Shown piece after piece: positions 16,747-23,526 of a DNA stretch of 64,000 nucleotides. The position numbers and the translations under genes are program-made. The number at the start of each line of letters is the position of its first letter. Position 1 is the first letter of the stretch. The stretch is from CAMYLR01 sp039588915. Lineage in GTDB: Bacteria > Gemmatimonadota > Gemmatimonadetes > JACCXV01 > JAHWKZ01. The stretch lies in contig JBDGYV010000004.1 of assembly GCA_039588915.1 (NCBI GenBank), positions 39,903 to 103,902 of the forward strand, given 5' to 3'. A model generated the notes under the pieces. That model saw only the letters and a list, made by a program, of their open reading frames with translations, had not been told where the DNA came from and did no database searches.

Positions 16747-17374
16747 TCTGGCCCTCGATCGGGGAGGGCATGGGGTTGCTGCGCAGGATTGAAGAGAACT
16801 TGGTCAACCCAACCGCAATCATCACGGCCGCGGTGGTGCCGAGCGTCAGCGGCAGCCCGTGATGAGGCACGCTGCTGTGAGTGTATAGCCACTCTCCGAC
16901 AAAGGGTGACGCGGCGAACAGGGCTCCATACAAGTAGAGACGTGCGAAGCTCAAGAAGTAGGCCGCGATACCGAAAGCCATCAGCACGACAAGTGCGAAC
17001 GAGGAGGCATGGACCCACCCAGGCCAACTGACGTTGATCGCTGAGAGTATGCCGAGGATCATTGCCAACGTCATGGCCGCAAACATGATCACGTTGAACT
17101 TTCGCAGTCTTGCCAGTCTGGGCGGTCTGAACTCAACAACCCCAACGCGGGGTGTGACGATTGTTGTCTTCAACCAACGAAGCGCGAAATACGCGATCCC
17201 GAAGACCGGCACGAGAAGAAATGAGCTCCAGAAATCGCCCAACCTCGGGCTGAGAAAGAGAGCGATCACGAAAACCAGGGTGCAAGATCCGAGCAGCAGA
17301 TCCCACAGGCCGTGGTCGAGTGTCGCGCGGAACGCCCTTTGCTCGGCGTTCTCGAGACTGATGCTATCCGTCAT
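16739..17374 (-). CDS. Multi-span membrane protein co-transcribed with the HTH regulator
   Basis: A 211-residue protein with about five to six hydrophobic stretches (LLLGSCTLVFVIALFLSP, SFLLVPVFGIAYFALRW, NVIMFAAMTLAMILGILSA, VHASSFALVVLMAFGIAAY, GLPLTLGTTAAVMIAVGL) and no soluble domain. AGGAGG lies seven bases before ATG 17374. It is the first gene of a two-gene operon with the winged-helix regulator, an arrangement in which the regulator commonly controls the membrane partner. Function unknown. Confidence 0.72.
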   Translation of the reverse strand: MTDSISLENAEQRAFRATLDHGLWDLLLGSCTLVFVIALFLSPRLGDFWSSFLLVPVFGIAYFALRWLKTTIVTPRVGVVEFRPPRLARLRKFNVIMFAAMTLAMILGILSAINVSWPGWVHASSFALVVLMAFGIAAYFLSFARLYLYGALFAASPFVGEWLYTHSSVPHHGLPLTLGTTAAVMIAVGLTKFSSILRSNPMPSPIEGQNA

Positions 17375-17416
17375 GATGGCGCCTCCTGCACTGTGTCCAA
17401 TAGAACTCTCCTAAAC

Positions 17417-17444
17417 ATTATACTCGGTATAACAGAGTTGTCAA
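17417..17444 (-). promoter_or_regulatory. Near-consensus sigma-70 promoter of the HTH/membrane operon
   Basis: On the minus strand TTGACA (17444-17439), 16-base spacer, TATAAT (17422-17417): both boxes match the consensus exactly. Transcription should begin near 17410, giving a leader of about 36 bases with an AGGAGG ribosome site. Confidence 0.82.
17418..17432. promoter_or_regulatory. Palindromic operator TTATAC-N3-GTATAA overlapping the -10 box
   Basis: Perfect 6-bp inverted arms with a 3-base centre, covering most of the -10 and the adjacent spacer. A bound dimer would block RNA polymerase. The operon's own winged-helix protein is the likely ligand. Confidence 0.6.
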
Positions 17445-17594
17445 CCCTCCGACACCTTCTCGTGCACCCTTTTGACTTCACTAGCTTCCGAGTCGCCACC
17501 CCAAATATCTTAGGTACAGCGGACTAGGGCCAACGCCTCAAGTGGCGTGTTAAGTCCAGCTACGGCAACGCCAGGGGGCGTTAGACTGGAAGAC

Positions 17595-17948
17595 ATGATG
17601 ACGAGCATCCCCGTAATAGTTGGTGTTTTGGTGGCCGCGGTCGCGGTCGTTTATGCGTTCGTTCAGAATCATCGACAAGTGCGGGAAGGACAAGCGATCA
17701 AGAAGTGCGTCTTGGCCAATGCGCCCGAGGCTTGGGAGGGCCTAGGGCCGTTACATCGTCGCTGGTTGTCGCCGGAAGTCGGTCTTACGGTTCTGCGGCA
17801 GAAAAAGGCGATCGACGACTCTGCGTTCGAGCAGCAGTTCGAGCAGATGCGCGAGTTTGGCCGCAAGAAGCTCCAGGCGCTGATCGCAGGGACGATCGCC
17901 ATTCTGATCGTGCTCGTTGGGACGAAGTTGCTCGGCTGGAACTGGTAA
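17595..17948 (+). CDS. Small membrane protein with two terminal spans
   Basis: A 117-residue protein of unknown function. A hydrophobic segment at the N-terminus (IPVIVGVLVAAVAVVYAFV) and another at the C-terminus (LIAGTIAILIVLVGTKLLG) flank a soluble, charged middle with the helical stretch SAFEQQFEQMREFGRKKLQA. It starts seven bases after TAGACT (17582-17587), a -10-like box also seen before FkbM and tmRNA, and has no clear Shine-Dalgarno; a leaderless message is likely. It converges with the oxidoreductase gene, whose end lies six bases away. Confidence 0.6.
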   Translation: MMTSIPVIVGVLVAAVAVVYAFVQNHRQVREGQAIKKCVLANAPEAWEGLGPLHRRWLSPEVGLTVLRQKKAIDDSAFEQQFEQMREFGRKKLQALIAGTIAILIVLVGTKLLGWNW

Positions 17949-17954
17949 CGTCGG

Positions 17955-19226
17955 CTACGTTTGTCGGGTCGCCCCACCGGCGATATCGGGCTCGAAGATC
18001 CGGTTCATCGCCAGCGTAAACAGAACCTGCAGCTTGTTTTGCAACCCCACCAGTTTGGCCACGTAAGCGGCTCGGTAGATGAACCACGCTGGTTTGCCGG
18101 TGATCTTGAACCCCAACAGGTCGATCAACGCGACTCCTGCACCGAGCGAGATAATCTTGCCGGCGTGGTGAGCCTGGTAGGGCTCGAGTGGTCGTCCCAG
18201 GATGTGATTCTCGATGTTGCCGGCGGCCCGGACGCCCTGGCTGATTGCGATCGGGGCGACCGGTGGGTACGGCCGGTCGCTTCGTTCGTCGACGAGCGTC
18301 GCCACATCGCCGATTGCGAAGACGTTGTCGAACCCCTCGACGCGGAGCAGTGGATCGATCACGATCGCGCCACGCTCAGTCTGTAGCCCGATCTCGGTGA
18401 CCCAGCTGGCCGGCGCTGTGCCGGCCGTCCAGACTAGCGTCTCCGCGGCGATCAACACTTCACGATCGGAGTTCTTGTCTCTTGTCGTGATTGAACCAGG
18501 CGTGGCGCCCGTAATAAGGGTTTCCATCCTGACATCGATTCCGCGCTCGCGGAGCTTCGCCAACCCTTCGGCGGCGAGCTCGTCGTCCCAGCCCGGCAAG
18601 ATTCGATTCCCGCCGTTGACGAGTAGGACCCGAACCGGCGGCACGCCAGGGTAGTAGGGTTTGAGCACCTCATTGGCCAGCGTCTGGATCTCGCTGGCGA
18701 CCTCGACGCCGGCCGGACCTGCCCCGGCGACGACAAACGTCAGCCACTGCGCCCTCTCGCTCGTGTCTTTGATCTTTGTGGCCTGCTCCAGCGTCTCGAT
18801 AACACGGTTCCGTATCGCGCGAGCGTCGTCGACGGTCGTTAGCGGAAGAGAGTGCCGCCTGAGATCGTCATTCCCGAAGTAGCGCGGCGCAGCACCGACG
18901 GCGATCACGAGGTAGTCATAACCGACGTCGACATCGCCAGCGTGGACGACTTGGCGCTGCAAGTCGATGTCGCGTACCTCGGCTTGGATAAAGTCGAATC
19001 CGAAGCGCTGGCCGAGCAATCGAAGCGGATAGGTCACGTGACGATGATCGAGGGAGCCGGCGGCCACTTCGGCCAACAGCGGTGAGAAAGTGAAGTAGTT
19101 CTTCCGATCCAGGAGAGTGATCTTGGCGCCGTCGATAGCCAACTCGGAGCGACCCAAGTAGGTGGCGGCGTACACGCCGCCAAAGCCACCGCCCAGGATC
19201 ACGATTCGCGGTGTTCTTCGAGTCAT
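17955..19226 (-). CDS. FAD-dependent NADH dehydrogenase-like oxidoreductase (NDH-2 family)
   Basis: A 423-residue flavoprotein resembling type II NADH:quinone oxidoreductases, which pass electrons from NADH to quinone without pumping protons. FAD-binding GGGFGGVYAA follows the first strand; the NAD(P) site VAGAGPAGVEVASEI lies near 165; the flavin-contact motif GFDNVFAIGDVATL is near 300; and a hydrophobic/amphipathic C-terminus (AWFIYRAAYVAKLVGL) could dock to the membrane. ATG 19226 overlaps the stop of the upstream membrane gene in ATGA, so the two are translationally coupled. With the copper protein and cytochrome nearby it forms a small electron-transfer cluster. Confidence 0.9.
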   Translation of the reverse strand: MTRRTPRIVILGGGFGGVYAATYLGRSELAIDGAKITLLDRKNYFTFSPLLAEVAAGSLDHRHVTYPLRLLGQRFGFDFIQAEVRDIDLQRQVVHAGDVDVGYDYLVIAVGAAPRYFGNDDLRRHSLPLTTVDDARAIRNRVIETLEQATKIKDTSERAQWLTFVVAGAGPAGVEVASEIQTLANEVLKPYYPGVPPVRVLLVNGGNRILPGWDDELAAEGLAKLRERGIDVRMETLITGATPGSITTRDKNSDREVLIAAETLVWTAGTAPASWVTEIGLQTERGAIVIDPLLRVEGFDNVFAIGDVATLVDERSDRPYPPVAPIAISQGVRAAGNIENHILGRPLEPYQAHHAGKIISLGAGVALIDLLGFKITGKPAWFIYRAAYVAKLVGLQNKLQVLFTLAMNRIFEPDIAGGATRQT

Positions 19227-19696
19227 TGCCCGAACGGCATCGAACGGCTCGGCAGGAGATCCGGGTAGTAGACGATCATCGTGCCGATCAAGGTGATGAT
19301 GCCGACAATTAAGATGCCGACGAGCTGGGTCGACAGGCACCAGACCATCGCCTGGCGGTCCTCCTGGAGGTACGATCGCTTACGGCCGCTCCAGTAAAGG
19401 AATAAGCCGTAGACGAGCAAGAGCGAGGTCGCGAGCACAGCTTTAAAGAACAGCCAACCGCCGACTGGACCGCTGAAACGAGCGATCGACCCGAAGAACG
19501 CGTCGCGTAGGCCGGCGATCATGGAGAGCACAATGGTGACTACGCCGGCTTTGGTGTTTGCTCGGGCGAAACGATAGATCCGGTCCTCGAATACGCTGGT
19601 CGCCAAGCCGCGAAAGAGCCACGCGTACATGGCGATAAACGCCATGACGAGGAACGCGATGTGGAGGTGCACAAACAGCGGGTGAAGGATTCTCAT
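19223..19696 (-). CDS. DUF2231-like four-span membrane protein
   Basis: A 157-residue integral membrane protein. The N-terminal HPLFVHLHIAFLVMAF resembles the HPxxVHxxIA opening of DUF2231 proteins, which may hold heme or act as small redox membrane partners. Four hydrophobic segments are visible (about 8-30, 50-62, 80-102 and 120-145). Its stop overlaps the start of the NDH-2-like gene in ATGA, tying its role to that enzyme, perhaps as membrane anchor or electron acceptor (inference). Its start is only 18 bases from the divergent copper-protein start. Confidence 0.72.
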   Translation of the reverse strand: MRILHPLFVHLHIAFLVMAFIAMYAWLFRGLATSVFEDRIYRFARANTKAGVVTIVLSMIAGLRDAFFGSIARFSGPVGGWLFFKAVLATSLLLVYGLFLYWSGRKRSYLQEDRQAMVWCLSTQLVGILIVGIITLIGTMIVYYPDLLPSRSMPFGQ

Positions 19697-19714
19697 TGCT
19701 CTCGGAGGTTGAAG

Positions 19715-20155
19715 ATGAGGCTCGACAAGAGTTCCAACGGCAAGCCGGCGCAGGTCATTCCTGCGCTGCTTCTCACGATAATCGCCGGGGCGTGCGGCTC
19801 GGAGCCGGCGCGTGAGAGCGCACCGGCAAGTGAGCCGGTCATGTCAGGCGAGCACAAGCTGGTAATCCGGATGACCGACAACATGCGCTTCGCCCCTGAT
19901 ACGCCTACGATCAGCGTCGGCGATACGGTGGTCTGGGTCAACAACGGAAGGATGGAACATACGACCACCGACGTACCGGGCAAGGCGGGGGTCAACGAGC
20001 ACAACATACTGCCGTCCAACGCCGACCCGTGGGATTCGGGTGAGCTGGCTCCGGGTGCGACTTTTAGGCAGGTCTTTAAGACGCCGGGTGAATACACCTA
20101 CCTGTGCACGCTTCACGAGGCCGCAGGAATGGTTGCCCGCCTGAACGTGCGCTAG
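19715..20155 (+). CDS. Plastocyanin-like blue-copper lipoprotein
   Basis: A 146-residue cupredoxin for periplasmic electron transfer. Signal peptide with lipobox-like AGAC (Cys27). The type I copper ligands are all present: His82 (MEHTTTD), then Cys131, His134 and Met139 in the C-x2-H-x4-M loop (CTLHEAAGM). The fold strands (ISVGDTVVWVNNG, GEYTYLC) match plastocyanin/azurin-like domains. CGGAGG lies six bases before ATG 19715; the frame runs on upstream into the divergent gene but without a signal peptide. Likely electron partner of the neighbouring NDH-2-like enzyme or the tetraheme cytochrome. Confidence 0.9.
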   Translation: MRLDKSSNGKPAQVIPALLLTIIAGACGSEPARESAPASEPVMSGEHKLVIRMTDNMRFAPDTPTISVGDTVVWVNNGRMEHTTTDVPGKAGVNEHNILPSNADPWDSGELAPGATFRQVFKTPGEYTYLCTLHEAAGMVARLNVR

Positions 20156-20212
20156 CGTTGATCGCAACGGGTGGAAGTTTGTTGAACTCCTTTACTCAGC
20201 CAGCGAGGGAAT

Positions 20213-20643
20213 GTGAGAGCGAGTCTGTGTCTTGCGGTGTGCTTGTTCTTCGGAATAGCGATGATCCCCACCGTCCAAGCCCGGGACGAGGCAGCAGGGA
20301 CGATCGCGGTCAGCTACTGGAAGTGCCCGTTTGGTGATCTGGGTGAGGCGATTCAATTGCTCAACGACGATGTGCGCTCGGTCGCCCAGAGTGTGATCGA
20401 CGACGGCATGTGGATGGACTGGGGGATCCTTAGCCACGCTTGGGGGACGACTGGAACCTCTTGATCTACACCGCGGCGGCCGATCGGAATGCGTTTTTCA
20501 CCGGGTGGGACGAGTACATCCGTCGTCTCGGCGAAAACGACCCCGACGGTGAATTGACCGAACGGTTTTTTGCCCTTTGCCCCGAGCACAAGGACAACAT
20601 CTATAGCGTCGTCTCACCTGGCGGTGGTGACGACGGTATGTAG
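20213..20643 (+). pseudogene. Exported small protein split by a one-base frameshift
   Basis: Two overlapping frames read as one protein of about 143 residues. The first (20213-20464) has a signal peptide (ASLCLAVCLFFGIAMIPTVQA) and the domain YWKCPFGDLGEAIQLL ... WMDWGILSHAWG, then goes off frame. The second (from about 20445, ending 20643) continues DDWNLLIYTAAADRNAFF to PEHKDNIYSVVS. Adding one G to the run of five G near 20443-20447 joins them as ...SHAWGDDWNLL..., which makes a sensible ABM/dimeric alpha-beta-barrel-like sequence. This is either a true frameshift or a homopolymer sequencing error. GTG 20213 has an AGGGA ribosome site. Confidence 0.72.
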
Positions 20644-20794
20644 GCGATTTCCCGACAAGCGTTTTTCCAATCAACTCGCTCGGTTGACGCAATCGAGATA
20701 TACTGGCAGGAACGACGCTTGTGATTTTGGGTACAAGGACGATAGGAACGCACTGACGGGTTTTATTCAACCGACCAAGCGGGGGTCATCACAG

Positions 20795-21229
20795 ATGGGA
20801 ATCCGACGACAGTTGCTGTGGGCGATCGTGCTGCTGCTCGCATTCGGGGCGGCCACGGCATACGGGCAGGAAGCAACGAAGCCTAGCGCTGAGGCGGCAA
20901 AGCCTGCAGCAGTAAGCCACGACCTGGAAGGGCGCTCCGAGTGTCTAATGTGCCATTCCGGGGCCATGGAGGGAGTACCGGCTGCGCCCGAAGACCACGC
21001 TGAGCGTGGCAACGACACATGCCTCTGGTGTCACGGACCTAGCGCTGCGATGCAGACCATAGCGGCACCGCAAATAAAGCACGAGCTAGAAGGCCGTGGG
21101 GATTGCGCCATGTGCCACACCAGCGGGATGGAGTCGATCCTTCAGGCACCGGCGGATCACAAGGATAGGCCGAGCGGTAGCTGCACGATGTGTCATCTGC
21201 CGATGGCAAGCGACGCCTCTGGCGAGTAA
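20795..21229 (+). CDS. Periplasmic tetraheme c-type cytochrome
   Basis: A 144-residue exported cytochrome with four CxxCH heme-attachment sites: C50-H54, C76-H80, C104-H108, C130-H134. The N-terminus is a cleavable signal (LLWAIVLLLAFGAATAYG). Heme sites 1-2 repeat as 3-4 with an exact 54-residue offset, and four extra histidines (42, 68, 96, 122) repeat with the same offset, so they are good candidates for the second axial ligands. The protein is thus a tandem duplication of a diheme module. It would carry electrons in the periplasm, alongside the blue-copper protein. No terminal enzyme is visible nearby, so the pathway is unknown. Confidence 0.9.
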   Translation: MGIRRQLLWAIVLLLAFGAATAYGQEATKPSAEAAKPAAVSHDLEGRSECLMCHSGAMEGVPAAPEDHAERGNDTCLWCHGPSAAMQTIAAPQIKHELEGRGDCAMCHTSGMESILQAPADHKDRPSGSCTMCHLPMASDASGE

Positions 21230-21896
21230 GCCCCGCATTACTCGCGACCCAGCCCCGCTGGACAAGCGCTACCTGGATGACGAGATCGTCGACCAGTACG
21301 ACACGAAGCGCTACCAAGGCGGGTTCAAAGCCGTCAAGAGCCGGGTCTGGATTCGTGTCGTCGAGAAGGCGCTCGAACACATCACCCCCGCGCGGTCGAT
21401 CATCGACATACCCTGCGGTACTGGCTACCTGACCGACGTCGTGAGCAGCGTCTTCCCGCTGACAATCGCCGCGGATGTTTCGCCGACGATGGTCCACAAA
21501 GCGTTATCCAAGATGGACGCCGTGGGGTTGGTCGCGGACCTGCAACGACTACCACTCCAGGACAGCGCCGTCGACTGTGTGCTCAACGTGCGCTTCATGG
21601 TTCACTTCGGTCCCGAAGAGCGAACCCAGTTCTTGAGCGAAATGGCCCGCGTCAGCCGACGGTACGTGCTGGTCAACTACAATCATCGATACAACGTCAA
21701 GTATGCTCTGCGTCGAATCCGGTCAGCGTTCGGGCGGGTGGAGAGCAAGAAGGTGGCGAGGAAAGCATCGCGCCGCGAGTTGAACCGGGAAGCCAAGGCC
21801 GCCAGCCTACGCGTCGTCAAGATCTTTCGGGGCAACCCACTGCTACCCTTCATGAGCGAGCGGTGGTTGGTGCTGTTGGAAAAAGAGCGCAGCTGA
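21096..21896 (+). CDS. Class I SAM-dependent methyltransferase, start unresolved
   Basis: A methyltransferase whose recognisable part begins about 21265 (RYLDDEIVDQYDTKRYQGG). SAM motif I is IIDIPCGTGYLTDVV, motif II ADVSPTMVHKAL, motif IV-like VDCVLNVRFMVHF. The first canonical start codon before the domain is GTG 21096, but 21096-21229 also encodes the last two heme sites of the cytochrome, and the next in-frame ATG/GTG/TTG, at 21441, would cut off motif I. The true start is therefore a rare codon (ATT or CTG near 21236-21258), a long overlap, or hidden by a frameshift. The substrate is unknown; the neighbours point to envelope or glycan modification. Confidence 0.78.
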   Translation: MGIAPCATPAGWSRSFRHRRITRIGRAVAARCVICRWQATPLASKPRITRDPAPLDKRYLDDEIVDQYDTKRYQGGFKAVKSRVWIRVVEKALEHITPARSIIDIPCGTGYLTDVVSSVFPLTIAADVSPTMVHKALSKMDAVGLVADLQRLPLQDSAVDCVLNVRFMVHFGPEERTQFLSEMARVSRRYVLVNYNHRYNVKYALRRIRSAFGRVESKKVARKASRRELNREAKAASLRVVKIFRGNPLLPFMSERWLVLLEKERS

Positions 21897-21919
21897 CCGC
21901 TCTCAGGCTGAGGCGTGAC

Positions 21920-22738
21920 TCAGTCCTTGCGTGCTCGGCGACGCTGCCGGGTGATTAGCGCTCGTTGCATCGACCGCCACAAGCTACGGCGTTCCTCGCC
22001 GGGCTGATCACTGATTTCTAGTGCGCCTTCGAGCAGTCGTGCCTGGTCAGAGCGAGTGAGGCCAGGAATGCTGATCCACACTTGGGCCAGGTTCACTCCG
22101 CGCTGACGCATCGTCGGCCGCCGTCCAGTAACAGACCGGTAGAGGTCTAGCAGGACGATGCCGTGGATCCCGTCCTCGGGCAGTTGACCCTGGGCTGCTA
22201 GGATGTGTGGCGCTTTGAGATCATCGTGAAAGAGACCCCGTGCATGAAGTGTACCGATCAGCCGTCCGAGTAACCGGACCGCACGTCGGCGTTCCGAACC
22301 ACTGGCGTCGCGGACGATCAAGTCAGCGGACTTCACGTCGTGGACCTCTCGCGTAGCGAGAAAACTCTCCCGCCTCAGAAAGCCGATTTGCCGCACGCCG
22401 AACAAAACCGGTGGGGAAACACCGATTCCTAGATCCTCGACCGCGTGGATCGCGAGCCATTCGCCCCGGGCTCTGGTCCGCCCGAGAGCGTCCTTCAATC
22501 GCCGTCGAAGGTCGCCAAACTGGTAGCGTTTGAGATACACCCGCTCCGGTTGGCCATCGACTTCGAAGGGGACGCGGACGACGATCTGGTTGGGGTGGGT
22601 ACGAACAACTTCAACTTCCTGGTGGAGCCGGTCCAGCTCGAGCCATGGGAGCGACTCCACGACCAGGTCCTTGTAGGCAGGCAGGCATTCGAATGTGGCG
22701 CCATTGCGTGTGAACCGCACCGTCGTGTCTGAGACCAC
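21920..22738 (-). CDS. WaaP/Kdo-kinase-like lipopolysaccharide kinase
   Basis: A 272-residue kinase-fold protein of the lipopolysaccharide kinase group that phosphorylates inner-core sugars of LPS. Seen: the nucleotide-site lysine strand ERVYLKRYQFGD (about 63-74), the catalytic loop FHDDLKAPHIL and the metal-binding LLDLYRS. The His in the loop and the D-L-x-R pattern match WaaP rather than ordinary protein kinases, which have Asn and DFG there. There is no signal or membrane span, as expected for a cytoplasmic membrane-face enzyme. It starts nine bases after the upstream methyltransferase gene ends, so the pair is an operon for core modification. Confidence 0.83.
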   Translation of the reverse strand: MVSDTTVRFTRNGATFECLPAYKDLVVESLPWLELDRLHQEVEVVRTHPNQIVVRVPFEVDGQPERVYLKRYQFGDLRRRLKDALGRTRARGEWLAIHAVEDLGIGVSPPVLFGVRQIGFLRRESFLATREVHDVKSADLIVRDASGSERRRAVRLLGRLIGTLHARGLFHDDLKAPHILAAQGQLPEDGIHGIVLLDLYRSVTGRRPTMRQRGVNLAQVWISIPGLTRSDQARLLEGALEISDQPGEERRSLWRSMQRALITRQRRRARKD

Positions 22739-22747
22739 AGCGTCCCT

Positions 22748-23491
22748 TCAGCGGCTGTTCCGGCGATCGAGAACGTCACGCCCTGGGTAGACACCGCCAA
22801 GCGCGTCGAAGGTGTCCAGGCTGACGCCGTGAGTTCTTTTCGAGCTTGCGGTTTCCGTCGTCTTTGAGCCTTCGCGCTCGTACAACCGCGTCTTGCTCAT
22901 GATCGGTCGATCGCGGCGTCGTTCAGTTTCGGCGATTACCGTGTGCGGCATCGATTCGAGAAACCGGTTGATCGGCCGGCGGATCCACTTTCCACGTGAA
23001 CCAGTATCGTTGTTGGGCGGGCTTTCGATGATCACGGTGTCGCCCAGATTGAGGATCGCTCGCGCAGCCATGCGCCAACGCCACCGAAAGTGGTGGATCA
23101 CATTGAGGGCGAGTACAACGTCAAAATGCTCGGTCTGACTCAAGCTTTTTAGCTCTCGGGCGCTAACCGCACGCTGTAGGAGCACCACCCGGTCGCTCTC
23201 GTTTTGCCGGCAGTTCTCTAACAGGTCGGGCTGCTTTTCGATCATTACGCAGATAGCGTCGAACTCGTGGGCGATGCGAAAGCTGAAGTAACCTTGGTTG
23301 GCACCGATGTCGAGCACCGTGAACGATCTCGGACAATTTTTGAGGACTTCGGCGACCGCCTGGTAACGCTCTTCCGAGCTCCGCGTACCGTGGCGGACGA
23401 CGCGGCCTTTGAGATAGATGTCCTGGTAAACCTTGTCTTGGTCGGGCATCCTCAATAAGCGAAACGGCGTCCGACGCTCGAGGTCGAGCAC
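22748..23491 (-). CDS. SAM-dependent methyltransferase paired with the LPS kinase
   Basis: A 247-residue class I methyltransferase. Motif I is FTVLDIGANQGYFSFRIAHEF (about 57-77, FkbM-like), motif II VMIEKQPDLLENCR, motif IV HFDVVLALNVIHHFRWRWR. Residues after 180 are polar and basic (AETERRRDRPIMSKTRLYERE), perhaps a nucleic-acid or membrane-surface contact. Two starts fit: GTG 23491, used here, or ATG 23449, which has GAGG but too close. It lies directly upstream of the WaaP-like kinase in the same operon, suggesting joint modification of LPS core or another glycan. Acceptor unknown. Confidence 0.83.
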   Translation of the reverse strand: MLDLERRTPFRLLRMPDQDKVYQDIYLKGRVVRHGTRSSEERYQAVAEVLKNCPRSFTVLDIGANQGYFSFRIAHEFDAICVMIEKQPDLLENCRQNESDRVVLLQRAVSARELKSLSQTEHFDVVLALNVIHHFRWRWRMAARAILNLGDTVIIESPPNNDTGSRGKWIRRPINRFLESMPHTVIAETERRRDRPIMSKTRLYEREGSKTTETASSKRTHGVSLDTFDALGGVYPGRDVLDRRNSR

Positions 23492-23526
23492 CGAACGTCA
23501 CTTCGGGTCGGTTGCGGGCCGTAGAG

